Assembly (NCBI GenBank): GCA_021234155.1
Contig: JAJEKV010000030.1
Coordinates: forward strand, 7,437,890 to 7,501,889
Reading direction: 5' to 3'
From: Isoetes taiwanensis
Lineage: Eukaryota; Streptophyta; Lycopodiopsida; Isoetales; Isoetaceae
DNA: 64,000 bases
Made by a program: the position numbers and the translations under genes. Shown in pieces: positions 11,791-21,938 of this stretch (the stretch's first letter is position 1; every line of letters begins with the position of its first letter). The notes below the pieces were generated by a model. The model worked only from the letters and a program-made list of their open reading frames with translations, had not been told where the DNA came from and searched no databases.

Positions 11791-12898
11791 CTACCCTTTC
11801 TCTCCCTGCTTGTACCAAACATGGCTTGCAGAAAAAAAAAATCCGGCTTGCCCTTTACCGCCCTAGCCAAGTCCGACAATTCTTGACCCTTTACGTCCGT
11901 CTGCTGCGGTGCCTTGAATTTCATCTCCTTTTATCAATTCAATCACTGCCAGCGCAATAGTCTACAATCGGATATTTCTACTGGGGGCTGCGGATTCCTT
12001 CACGGGCGATGCGCTTCAATACTGATTGGGCCGGTTTCTTCATGCCGGACTCACGGGGGATCTTCCACTCTTTTCCTTTGAATCAAATCGAGATACTTCT
12101 ATTGAAACTTCAAACAAACCACTGTTTCCGAATCCTAAATGTCTCTCCTTCCTATAATTTGTTGATCGAGGGAGCCTTTCTTCTCTGCCCCAATCTTTTG
12201 ATCGGATCTCGGGATTAGGCCACGAGATCCATATTTATTAGCCCTTTTGCGGCGATATCCAAATTGGGTTTAATCGAACAACGGTTTGTGGCGCTTGAAT
12301 TCTTGTAGCAAATCTTTTCTCCTGGTAGATCCCCTTTTTTTCCCATCGTTAGGCATTGCAGGTTCTACCTAATTTTTGAGTGGTTCAGAATGATTCTTAG
12401 AACCATCGGCTGCTTGGATCACTATGTACACTGATTTTTACTCATTAGAAGTAAAATTACTGTAAATTAATCGCTTGTAGGATATAAAAATGTTCTTGTA
12501 TAAATTACTTGTAGTAGAATCCTTTGTATCTTACTTAGAATGCTCTTAATTGGCAAAGTAGCATAAAATTTTAACATAGGAATCAAAAATTGACCCAAAT
12601 TTCGTATTAAAAGATGTTAGAATCCTTAGAAATTGTCTAGAAATGCAATGTAGCACTTTAAATTTGTTAGAAATATCTAAAAACAACAAAAAGCGGTCAA
12701 CTTCGGGTGGGGTCGAAAGCGCCTCTGTGTTTCTGGCCGAGACCTCGTTCCGCCTTGAACCAACCCGGTTTGCCCATATTTGCACTTTTAGATATTTTTT
12801 TAGCATGAAATAAGTTGCTAGTTAGCTTAGGATTGATCCAAATAGGCATCTTGGGATCTTGTAGTTCTTAAATTTTTTGTCTCTTGGCAAAGATCAAG
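11791..12898. other. anonymous spacer
   Basis: No gene seen. A 69-codon frame (12009-12218) and an 86-codon minus frame (12546-12806) show no domain. Near 12715-12775 a diverged relative of the following 75-bp tandem unit (ending CCAACCCGGTTTGC) is visible. Confidence 0.45.
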
Positions 12899-13186
12899 CA
12901 ACTCGGGTTGGACCGCGCCAGAAGCTTATACGTTGAGAACGCAGGCAACTCGGGTTGGACCGCGCCAGAAGCTCATGCATTGAGAACGCAGGCTCCATTT
13001 GCGCACACCAACCCGGTTTAATATGTTTTCAAAGCACCCGAGTTGACCGCGCCCGGAAGCTCATGCATTGAGAACGCAGGCTCCATTTGCGCACACCAAC
13101 CCGGTTTTATAACCCGGGTTGGACCGCGCCAGAAGCTCATGTGTTGAGAACGCAGGCTCCATTTGCGCACACCAACCCGGTTTTAT
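12899..13186 (+). repeat. GC-rich tandem repeat, four units, ends self-complementary
   Basis: Units begin AACTCGGGTTGGACCGCGCC or close variants and end CACACCAACCCGGTTTTAT. The first (12899-12945) is shortened to 47 bp; the others run about 12946-13020, 13032-13107 and 13111-13186. They share CCAGAAGCTCATGC, TTGAGAACGCAGG and CTCCATTTGCGC. In a complete unit CCGGGTTGG at one end is the exact complement of CCAACCCGG at the other, so each unit could fold into a long hairpin. Confidence 0.85.
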
Positions 13187-13270
13187 ATGTTTCTGTCCAA
13201 AAATCTTGCAAAAATACAATGAAAAGTTTTTAGTGTACATGCTAGTCTCTTGCCATGCATTCTAGTATCT

Positions 13271-13690
13271 TGTAACACCCCATTCTGGCTTTTCAATCTA
13301 TTTGAACCTCATCTTAAAAGAATTCCCACATTAGCGGGAATCGAACCTCCCACCCACAGGGTTAAACCCCACACGAAAAATAAAGGAGAGCCTATAGGAA
13401 GAACGATTGCGACATCAAGATTAGACATAAGAATTGCCAAGAGGGCTATGCAACAGCCAGTGGGCATCGTGGCACTTACAAAATTGATCACATTAGGGGA
13501 GGAACATCTCCTAGTCAAGGATATTCTCCAAGTGCCATATTGTCTCGAGGAAGGGCCCGACATCGATGACTAATGTCAGAGATACACCACCAACAAGTAG
13601 ACGACTTCATCGACTCATGACATCAAGAGTTCTGAAGGATGAGACTGAGCATACCTCCTAGAAAGGGCAACTATAGCAGATATAGAGGCC
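13271..13690 (+). repeat. probable 5' LTR of the chromovirus
   Basis: Starts TGTAACACCCC, matching the common plant chromovirus LTR start. The end is placed by the degenerate primer-site-like sequence after it and could be off by tens of bases. No matching 3' LTR was recognised. Confidence 0.45.
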
Positions 13691-15556
13691 ATAGTAGTAT
13701 CAGATTCAGAGTTCAAGCAAAGATGCTTTGGCTAAGGAGGTCTTACAAGCCAGCAAGGGTGGGCTGCTCAGAAATAGGAATAGGGCGAGACTGCAACAAA
13801 TTTCTTCCTCATCAGCCCCAATACTTCAGAGCACCTACATCAACCTCGGCAGCACCATCGTAAGCTCATGATGATCTTCGACCTTCCACCTTAGAGATTG
13901 GAGGTCAAACACCATCAAGAAGAGGCATCATGGGGGACCAAATACCAGCATTATTAATTGATCAGTCAAGATTAGTCCCTGCAGATGGATGCACATAAAC
14001 TCCTTTCAAGCAAGAGAAGTTGCACAGTTAGAAGTGGTAAAGCACTCGACATTGTCTTCAGCCTTATAACAGCAGCATGCAACCAGCAGGACGAAGAATA
14101 GAATTGACAAGGTCAACACAACAGTATCAATTCAGGAGTTAGAAGAATCATCCTCAAATCTAGTAACCTCCAAGGCAGATGAGCGACATGAAAGATTGTA
14201 GAATGTGAAGAACATTACCTTCAAGGGTCTAGGATGCGACACCGAGCCTTATGTCGCCACTACATCAGCAAGTCTACTAAGAGGAATAATTTTAATGAAG
14301 GTAGTCAGCATCAACATTAAGGATGATCAGAGTCAGAATATGTTCGACAAAAAAGCGGGGCACCGCAGTGATTATCAAACAACTCCAAGGAGACCAGATT
14401 CTTTTCAACAAATTATGGATCATCGCCTTGCTACTCCAACGACTAATGACTACACCAGCTCAAAGCAAGTAGAGGGAGGACCTATCAGATAGTTGAGTTT
14501 CTTAGAATTATGGGTGATAACATCCATGATGGGATTGGGACGAAATTTCGAGTAGATTTTTTTTTGTCTTTTCTTTTAGAAAGATAGACCCAAGAATGGA
14601 GCAAAGCTTCAAGTATTGGGAAGAAAATGTATGGAGTACAATAATTGTACACATTGCTGGCAGATACCCAACATATTGGAACCTCTTCGTGAGCTTGATC
14701 ACCTCGCTAAGAAGGATCCAATAATAGGATAATCGTCGACCATGTATATGACGAGTACTCCACAGCAGAAGGAATAATCCGACCAAATGAAGAGAAGCAA
14801 TCTAATAAGTCCGGCCAACTTCTTAGATGGCATCAACTCAAAGGTGGGACTATTTCAAGAGGGCAATAATTAAGAAAGGGCAGATCCTAGAGTATGGATT
14901 AGATCTAAAACAAGAATAATTATCTAATCATATAGTTTTCTCTGTGTGCCCAAAAGTAATGTCATGCTTACTAAACTTGTGGCCATAGGATTTATGTAAG
15001 TAGTTCTTTAACTTGTAGTTTTGCACCTTCTAGATGGCGGACATCTTTAAGAGCAAGACTCTTAAGCTAGGCCAGTAATTAAGGCAAGGTCGAGTAATTA
15101 GCAGCACCAACGGAAGAAGAGTCAAGTCGACATCAGCCTCAAGCGGAGCACAGTAGAGCATCGGCACCAACTTATGTACATTGGCAACTATGACCTCATA
15201 ATAAACATGCAATAGTAAAGCCGGCAAAGGCAATAATTGATTATTATAAGCAAGAGATAATTATCCCAGCACCAAAGGGCAAGTACCTTATAATTTAAGT
15301 TAAGTAATTCCAATCGTGCAACGCATGTCAATAAGGCAATTACTTAAGTGCATCATGAGGAATGAGGTCATACATAAGCTACAAGTTGTCGACCCCGACC
15401 GCAATAGTAAGAAGGAAGATGCTACTTCGAAACAGTTGCCTTAGCCAATTTCTAAGTTAATTAAGAAGTCCCATGATATATCCCTTGATGAAATTTGAGA
15501 GCTTTTGCTCTATAGAGGCGTAGAGTCTGAAATCACTCTTGCACCGGATTAGCAAG
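13691..15556 (+). pseudogene. expected gag-protease region, not recognisable
   Basis: Position between the LTR and RT implies gag and protease, but only short frames with scattered Gln/Ser/Arg-rich peptides remain and I could not find the zinc knuckle or the protease active site. The call rests on position only. Confidence 0.35.
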
Positions 15557-15998
15557 GCTCTTTATAGAATGAGCACTTCCAAGCTAGCAGAGCTCAAGGA
15601 ACAATTGTAAGAGTTGACCGACTTGGGGATCCTTTTGGCCAAGATAGAATTCTAAAGATGTATATCAACCATGGGAAGCTTCAAACCAAGTAAAAGCGAC
15701 ATAATGGATCAGCCCCAAGAAGCGAGGATTCTTCTACAAAATCGACTTAAGCTCGGGCAATCGGCAAATAAGGATGAAGGGGAAGATAATTATAAGACTC
15801 CTGAGAACTTGGTATGGGCACTATCATTTCACAGTGATGCCCTTGAGTCTATGGAATGCTCCACCAACTTGTATGCATTTGAGGACGACATCTTCGAAGA
15901 ATCCTTGGATGATTTCTTCATCAATTCTCTTCGACGACATCGTGATCTATAGCAAATCAATGGAAGAGCATGCAGTCGTGGAGATGTTAAGACGTCGC
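15557..15998 (+). pseudogene. chromovirus reverse transcriptase remnant
   Basis: The frame from 15557 reads ALYRMSTSKLAELKEQL then ELTDLGIL, the RT entry block of chromoviruses (APYRMSP-EL-ELK-QL). Further on a shifted frame gives YHFTVMPLSLWNAPPTCM and then DDIVIYSKSMEEHA, the active-site block (usually FxDDIL(I/V)YSxS-EEH). At least two frameshifts and several stops separate these blocks, and the usual Phe/Tyr-Leu-Asp-Asp is altered upstream of the DD pair. Much of the palm and RNase H is missing. Integrase follows about 260 bp later. Confidence 0.75.
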
Positions 15999-16254
15999 CA
16001 CTCATTGGCAAGCCTTTGAAGCATCAATTGCAATGCCATCTCCACTTCGGCAAGCGAATTCAGCAAGAAGATAGAAGAAGCCATCTCCCCCAACATGGAG
16101 TTCAAGCACATATGGGCTAGTCTTCACAAGAGTGCAAGGACGGATTAACAAAGAGAAACCTTCAAATATTTTAAAAAGGAAGGTAATCTTTAATATCAAA
16201 GAACAACTATACGTACTCAAAGCATAAGGAGTAAGAAAAATCTTCCAGGACACG

Positions 16255-16720
16255 CATAATAGCCCTATTTCCGGCCATGCAAAATTTATAAAGGCCTACT
16301 TCAAGATTAGAAGTAGCTACGTCTGGCCGGGCATGAAGAAGCAGATAATCAGACATATCCAAGAATGTCAGTGGAGCCAGCAGACAAGGGCGGAACAACT
16401 TCGAATTCCAGGAGTTTTGGAACCTTGGGCGGTGCCAGACACCAAGTGGGAAGTCATCAGCATGGGTTTTATAGTTGGCCTTCCAAGGACAACAAGAAGC
16501 TTTGAAGCCTTGATGGTTGTGGTATATAGCTTATCAAAAGGGCACATACTTACGATGCCACACTATAGACAACGCTTTGGATCTAGCCGTGTGGTCTACA
16601 TAAGAGTTCTTTTAGGCTGCATGGAATGCACAGGTCGATCATCACCAAAAGAGATCCGAAGTTCTTTAGCGACGTTTAGCAAGCCTTCTTCAACACGAGC
16701 TACACCAACTTGTTGATGAG
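16255..16720 (+). pseudogene. chromovirus integrase remnant
   Basis: The zinc-binding N-terminal region is seen as HNSPISGH (16255 on), then YVWPGMKKQI and the cysteine segment RHIQECQWSQ, where the second cysteine is replaced by Trp. The catalytic core starts with LEPWAVPDTKWEVISMGFI, VGLPRT and VVVYSLSKGH. In active integrases the SMDFI motif carries the first catalytic Asp; here it is Gly, so the enzyme is dead even before the downstream frameshifts. The order and wording match Ty3/gypsy integrases. Confidence 0.8.
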
Positions 16721-17190
16721 TTTTGCTTATCAATTGCAGTCAAATCGGCAAAGGGACCGCACCAACGCAATTTTGGAGAGCACGTTGAGAAACTATAATT
16801 GGAACAAGTAATCCAAATGGGCCGAGTACATCCACCTGGTCAATTACGTACAATAATATGAAGCAAGAGTCATCGAAGATGTCTCCTCCATGATCAGTTA
16901 CAGTTATCAATGCTTGACCCTAGTTATGTGGCATAATCTAGTGCCCTAGGTGGAAGTTTCTCAACAACAACAGCATATATGCAGTAGCTTTTGGTAGAAG
17001 TGTAAGAATATCTACAACAGCATGGGCACATCTGAAGAGTCTAGCAGATAGACATAAAACTCCTCGAGAGTTGTTTTGTTGTGACAGATAAAGTTGGCTC
17101 AAGTAAAGGTTAAGCAAGGGAAGCTTCGCATCGGCAATTGTAAGAAGCTCGCCCCTAGGTGGGCCGGTCCGTTCAAGATCTTGGAGAAGA

Positions 17191-17541
17191 GTGGGCTCTC
17201 AAGCCTACAAGTTGGATCTCTTGGCCCACCTTAAGGTCTTCCATGTGAGTTTATTGAAAAGGCACGATCCTAACCCTGAGGAGGTTTTGGATACTCCAAC
17301 TTTGTTGGAAATGACGGAGGATCAAGTTGAAATTGTGTCTGAATTGCTTCTTGATAAGTCATTCAAGAGGACTAGGTGGTCTCAATTTCCCCAGTATTTG
17401 GTCAAGTGGAAGCACTTACCCATGGAAGACGCGACATGGGTATTGAAGCAGGATTTGGAGAAGCAATACCCAGAGTTTAGGAAGGAGCTTGATGGGCGAG
17501 TTGTCTCCGATTTGATCGACGCCGACTTGCCAGGAGGTTAG
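17191..17541 (+). pseudogene. integrase C-terminus with chromodomain
   Basis: An open frame encodes the C-terminal chromovirus module. It starts with YKLDLLAHLKVFHVSLLKRH (the conserved end of the GPY/F region, usually Y-L-LP--IHPVFHVS-LK), then a linker ending LLDKSFKRTRWSQFPQYLVKW. The chromodomain core follows: YLVKWKHLPMEDATWV and the terminal helix LEKQYPEF. Such chromodomains read histone marks or heterochromatin and guide insertion. This part is much better preserved than the upstream RT and is open to its stop at 17539-17541. The GPY start is just upstream in another frame (KLARRWAGPFKILEK-like, near 17150), so a frameshift separates the two. Confidence 0.85.
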
Positions 17542-17638
17542 CTTAGTATGTTTCTTAGTATGTTTCTTAGTTAGCCTTAAGTTCTGACTCATGTATTCTA
17601 GTTAGTAGAGTGCATGTGCCAGAATCTTGGAACGTGTG

Positions 17639-17962
17639 GGCGATGATGGGATATGCCTTTAAGGCATTCTCTAGGCCAACACGCACCAAGAGGTGCGCAT
17701 GACCATTAGGGTCATGTGAGTGAGGAATGAGGCATGGTGGGCGATGATGGGACATCGATCGGATGCTCTCTATGCCGCTGAGCGATCGCGGTACGCGACA
17801 CCGGGCCGTAGGAGGGTCATGGTGAAGGTTAAAGTGATCATGCGCCGATGATGGGATCGTGAGGCGTTCCTAGCTTAAAACCCTTGGAGCATGATGCCTT
17901 TGGGGTGTACTCGACCGGGGGATCGTGTACAAGGTAGCACTTGATCATGGGCGATGATAGGA
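17639..17962 (+). repeat. GGGCGATGATGGGAT motif at about 100-bp spacing
   Basis: The motif occurs at 17639, 17739, 17844 (GCCGATGATGGGAT) and 17949 (GGGCGATGATAGGAT). The three intervals are 100, 105 and 105 bp. The sequence between copies is only weakly similar. This lies just 3' of the chromodomain, where 3' non-coding sequence or LTR is expected. Confidence 0.7.
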
Positions 17963-18763
17963 TCATCTTAAATGGTCCTTAAGCTCAAATCCTTATGGGG
18001 CCATGATCGAGTGCAAGGTAGTAGGGTAACCTTGAGCTAGTAGTTCGGCTCAAGGAGGTAGGTAAGGGGGGTGGTCCCCTAAAACCACAAATTTATTAAT
18101 TAAACTAACGTAATGTGCTCCTTGTGCAGGCAAGTAAGAGGTGGGCATCGAGGAGGGGCGCATTACGAGAGGATAGGGGGAGCCATAATTTAGATTATGA
18201 ACCCTAATAACTCTTATAGTAATATTTCCTAATTATTATAAGAAGTAACTTGTTAAGGCTATATAATTTTGTATAAGTACAAATATAGCCTAAATTTTGT
18301 GGAGAAGATTGGAATCGTATTTTTGTAACCTAAGGTTTTTAATGGTGTAAATGGGTATTCGTATGTGAATATGTTATTTTGCTGACGGTGGCAGTGGGGA
18401 TGCGAAACCCTGGAATGTAGGCCGAGCATCTTGTGCCCGGTTGGCCGGAACTGGTAGTGCCGCCGTAGGGTGCTCCAGGGATGGTGGAGCTGCTGAGGCC
18501 GGAGGTTCTTATATGTCCTGCCTCTGGGCTTGTTGCTTTTTTTGAGTTTTCGGATAAGCAGGGGTGGGGTTATTTGGTGGGGAGCAGAGGTGGAGTCTTC
18601 TCGAAGGGGATTTGTGACCGAGGTAAGCCGGCTGTGTTCTTGCCTTTGTTTTTGTCTGTAATTTTCTGCCACATTATGTCTCTGAAGAGGGAAGGGAGAA
18701 AGGGGAAGAGTGTTGGTTGCTCTGTCCCTGATGGGATATGGTGGTTTTTTTGTTGAGCAGGAC

Positions 18764-19910
18764 TGGAATGTTATAGATGTGAGTGTTACCTTAGGTATGT
18801 CTGGGTAAGATGTGCCCATGAGTTTTTATGATGGTCTTGTGGGGTTTTGCAATCGGAGGTGTGTTGCTGGAGCTGTGGCCATGGAGCGTGGTGCTACTGT
18901 AGATCATTTGCATTGTCAGGCTGTGTTTAGAGCCCGGTTTAAAAGTCCTAGGGCCATGAATGATGCCGTTTTGAGGTATGATTGGGTACTGTATGAAGGA
19001 TGTGGGAAAAGTTCATTATGTCTGCCATCTTCATAATGTGAGTGAGGCTGCCATCGAGAAACGTAAGGATTTGTATTTGAGATGGGGAGCTGGTGATACA
19101 AAAAATTTAGTTGTGCTTGATAACAAAAACTTGTTGAATCGAGCTGCCCATTTTGTGAATTACTACGAGAACTGTAGATTGACTGCTAGTTTGTTGTATA
19201 CACTGGCCAGGATGATTCGTTCTAGAAAATTTACCTTGTCTAGTTCTTGGATTATCCCTTCTAACACTGCCCATATCAATGAGCACCGTGTCCAAGCTGC
19301 ATGGAGAGTCCTGCTCAATCCTAGTCACTGCATGGCATCGGATATGAAGACCATCTTGTTTGGCCTGCCAGCAGGTTTTGTACCTGTGGAAAGGAATGGG
19401 CCTGGGAGGAGGCGGTATTGGGATGATGCTATTCCTGCTGATGAACAAGATAATAACTTCGAGGATATTCATGATGCTTCGTATAATGGGGACAGTGATG
19501 ATTTGTTTATTTTTAGTTGCAGGAGTTATGGAGACTGATGGGGAACCAGTTGCTGGCGTGGAGCAACCTGCTATATCTTTGCCTGAGTCTTTTATTTCGT
19601 CTGCTGTAGAAGCATCCCATCCGGACCCTGTTGTGTTCTCGTCTGAGCCTGAGGCAGCATTTTTTGCTCAAGAGTTCGTGAATAGTGTTATCCAAGTTGG
19701 AACTGAGGCACATAGGATTGCGGCATCCTTGCGCTTGTGTCAATTGACAATGCCATATCTGTTGTGGAGTGGGGGCATTTGGGGGTGCCTGTTTCTGAGT
19801 TGCACATCTTGCGCTCTCATATGAGCCTTGCGAGGGTCTTGCTTGTGCAAGAAATACGGCAACTAGATGCAGTCATTAGGCATGCACAAAGTGGCTCGGC
19901 TATGAACTGA
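18764..19910 (+). pseudogene. HUH-type Rep-like endonuclease, element 1
   Basis: Three frames together give a Rep-like protein. From 18764 comes WNVIDVSVTLGMSG (first-strand motif position), a TAA stop at 18806-18808, then FYDGLVGFCNRRCVAGAVAM, ERGATVDHLHCQAVF; the HLH at 18905-18913 is the HUH metal site with the following Gln. A frameshift near 18970 leads to MIGYCMKDVGK, matching the YxxK nicking-Tyr motif. The 18978-19538 frame continues with RAAHFVNYYENC, SSSWIIPSNTAHINEHRV, AAWRVLLNPS, PAGFVPVERNGPGRRRYWDD. A probable intron ends TTGCAG at 19516-19521; the last exon ends LRSHMSLARVLLVQEIRQLD and stops at 19908-19910. Everything from RAAHF onward aligns with the minus-strand copy at 22235-23250. 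Replitrons are the known eukaryotic HUH transposons this most resembles; membership is inferred. N-terminus not found. Confidence 0.6.
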
Positions 19911-19998
19911 TCTCTTTACATGTTCTTCTTCTGTTGCCTTGTGATTTTGTGTGTGGAGTTGATAAACCTTGATCTGCATTTGTATTGCTGAAATATAG

Positions 19999-20302
19999 GT
20001 ATGGTTTGCTTCTAAATAACGTGTTCAATAAGTTTGAGCAGGCTGCAATTGGTCAACAGGTATGGTTTGCTGGTTCTGAAATTGGTTGTGGTGAATGCTT
20101 GTAAGTAACGTGTTGAATAAGTTTGAACAGGCTGCAATTGGTTAACAGGTATGGTTTATTGGTTCTGAAATTGGTTGTGGTAAATGCTTGTAAATGTGAC
20201 GTGTTGAACAAGTTTGAGCAGGCTGCAATTGTTTAACAGAATTTTGTATTGTAAATATGACGTGTTCAATAAGTTTGAGCAGCCTGCAATTGTTTAACAG
20301 AA
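19999..20302 (+). repeat. iteron-like tandem repeat upstream of the element 1 terminus
   Basis: Four imperfect copies of GTTCAATAAGTTTGAGCAG followed by GCTGCAATTGGTTAACAG; the second parts start at about 20042, 20131, 20221 and 20283 (spacing 89, 90, 62). Two copies are separated by GGTATGGTTTGCTGGTTC and GAAATTGGTTGTGG. The array lies between the end of the Rep-like gene and the terminal hairpins, where Rep-binding iterons often sit in rolling-circle replicons; that role is inferred. Confidence 0.75.
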
Positions 20303-20350
20303 TTGTATATTGAAATGATATGCTGGTACTGACTTGTTTGCTTTGTTAGT

Positions 20351-20406
20351 GGGCTTCGGCCCCTAAGCATACTAGGCATCCCTCTTGTGGGATACCTAGT
20401 ATGCTT
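20351..20406 (+). other. terminal hairpins of element 1
   Basis: First a small hairpin GGGC-TTCG-GCCC (20351-20362, a UUCG-type loop), then a strong one: left arm 20365-20382 (AAGCATACTAGGCATCCC), 6-nt loop, right arm 20389-20406 (GGGATACCTAGTATGCTT), 17 of 18 positions paired. It sits immediately 5' of the tRNA-like fold. Confidence 0.9.
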
Positions 20407-20407
20407 G

Positions 20408-20453
20408 GATGAGCGTCGGAACTTATACTGGGGTTCGACTCCCCAGGCTCATT
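20408..20453 (+). other. tRNA-like acceptor plus T-arm fold, element 1
   Basis: ATGAGC (20409-20414) pairs with GCTCAT (20447-20452), extended by a G-T pair outside. Inside, CTGGGG (20428-20433), loop TTCGACT (20434-20440) and CCCCAG (20441-20446) form a perfect T-arm with the canonical 7-nt TTCGANT loop, directly stacked on the acceptor-like stem. GGTTCGACTCC is a perfect B box. There is no anticodon arm (only 13 nt between the stems), so it is not a tRNA gene. Confidence 0.8.
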
Positions 20454-20459
20454 ATTTGT

Positions 20460-21295
20460 TTGGTCAAACTTTCAAATTTCAGAGATTGTATTTATTCAAT
20501 GGTTTGCTTGGCTGATAGGGGTAAGTCAAATATAGGGGATTTGACCCTATCTTGACTTCCATTTGAGGGCTGGAATTTCATGGCGTGGCATATGCGCTGG
20601 GATATGCCACCATCCGATGGCCCCAAAAAATTATTGGACACCCCAAATGATAATACACCCCAAATCTTGAATTATTTTTTGTTGTCTATACTTGCATCTG
20701 AATATGAAAGCTAAAATTTTCTGGTCTAATCAAGTCTCAGTTAGACGCATGATCAACATGTAAAACTTCCACAGTTGCCATGTCTGATATTTGAACAAAG
20801 GATATATTAGAAAATGTTGTTCCATCTATCTCTAACCAAAAATAAAACTATGCATGTCTTTCCTCACCTCAATTGAATCTTGCAAGGGAAAATTTCACCC
20901 TTGCCATGTCTAGTTATGTTACATAACCAAACAACATTGAAAAGGAAATTTTAGGCATGAGAATGACTATGATATTGTTGATTGACGAGCATTTCCATAG
21001 AATGAAGCAACGAGATACTAATAATTATGGACAAAAATTGAAGGCATGACAGACATTGTTTACATGCAGACAATTTAAACTACGACTTCTCATAAACTAT
21101 GGTGTGTATGGATCTCCCATAGCACCCTCTTTGTAAGAAATGGGGCATCTGTGGGCCATATAAATTCTCCAATTAGCATCATCTTTCAATGATAGGTTAC
21201 ATACAGTTGGCAATGATGAAATATTGTTTGGATTGTTGGAAGATCATTATTTGGCTCTAAACGTTTCGCTTAAGATGGTTCCATCAAAATGAAGA
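20460..21295. other. spacer between the two converging HUH-type elements
   Basis: AT-rich, no gene seen. The stretch up to about 21880 separates the 3' ends of the two opposed elements and also contains the CATA microsatellite. Confidence 0.5.
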
Positions 21296-21367
21296 TACAT
21301 ACATACATACATACATACATACATACATACATACATACATACATACATACATACATACATACATACA

Positions 21368-21399
<32 letters not shown>

Positions 21400-21446
21400 G
21401 ATAGCTAGCTAGCTAGGTAGGTAGGTAGGTAGGTAGATAGATAGAA
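21296..21446 (+). repeat. (CATA)n / (GATA, GGTA)n compound microsatellite
   Basis: A run of ACATACAT units spans 21296-21396, followed by AGCTAGCTAGCTAGG, (GTAG)n and (ATAG)n to about 21446. Confidence 0.95.
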
Positions 21447-21881
21447 CCATTGCATGTTGGTGTCAGATGTATAGACACTCCTACGGTATTCGCTACATCC
21501 TATATTCGCTACATCCTGGCCATCCAAATATGGCATATACCCAAGCACATGCCATACCCCAAAAACATAGCCGTCCAACCCAAGTCAAGATGGGGTCAAA
21601 ACCCCATTTCCACGTCAGCCTAAGGTTCATCAGGAAGTATTCCATTGAAGTCAACTGTACATATACACACAAGTAATAACTATACAACCCTGTGTGACAT
21701 GCAGTTACAGCAGCATGGCCGCCCTGAAGCAACGATGTGCACACCTGTGTTACTTCCAAAGGAAATTAAAGAATGACGCACCCAAATGAAGGGCAAAACC
21801 AACCCTGTTGACAAAGTGCAAAACAGATTGTTGCACCTGCTACAACAGCTTCACAACACAATAAACAAACAGATAACATAC

Positions 21882-21934
21882 TGAAGCACGGGGAGTTGAA
21901 CCCCGCCGACCGAAGCCGGTACCCTGATGCTTCA
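21882..21934 (-). other. tRNA-like acceptor plus T-arm fold, element 2
   Basis: On the minus strand, TGAAGCA (21934-21928) pairs perfectly with TGCTTCA (21888-21882), 7 bp. The T-arm is CGGGG, loop TTCAACT, CCCCG (21905-21889), again stacked directly on the acceptor-like stem. Between them a small hairpin ACCG-GCTT-CGGT (21920-21909) takes the place of the missing D and anticodon arms. GGTTCAACTCC is close to the B box. Same architecture as at 20408-20453 although most of the sequence differs. Confidence 0.8.
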
Positions 21935-21938
21935 CCAA

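Larger units (their letters stand above)
13271..18300 (+). mobile_element. Ty3/gypsy chromovirus, decayed
   Basis: The element begins with TGTAACACCCC at 13271, the usual start of chromovirus LTRs in plants. A weak primer-site-like stretch (TAGTATCAGATTCAGAG near 13695) suggests a 5' LTR of about 420 bp. The order RT (15.56-16.0 kb), integrase (16.25-16.72 kb), chromodomain (17.19-17.54 kb) is that of a chromovirus. A 3' region with a TATA-like stretch (GCTATATAATTTTGTATAAG, near 18260) follows, but I found no second copy of the LTR start, so the 3' end is uncertain. Frames are badly broken. Confidence 0.75.

Noticed and set aside
12899-13186. Possible CRISPR-like array
   Set aside because: Units are contiguous tandem repeats without unique spacers, in a eukaryotic nuclear context.
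13310-13350. T-arm-like GGTTCGATTCCCGC on the minus strand within the chromovirus LTR
   Set aside because: The flanking bases do not form a proper 5-bp T stem and there is no acceptor-like stem, unlike the folds at 20.4 and 21.9 kb.
18300-18760. Possible N-terminal domain of element 1 Rep-like protein
   Set aside because: No match to the MGxxKxKRF...AEDDQ module found in any plus frame; the region is probably chromovirus-derived or unrelated.
18259-18819. 186-codon minus-strand frame opposite the start of the Rep-like gene
   Set aside because: Antisense shadow with no domain; the plus strand carries the recognisable HUH motif I segment here.
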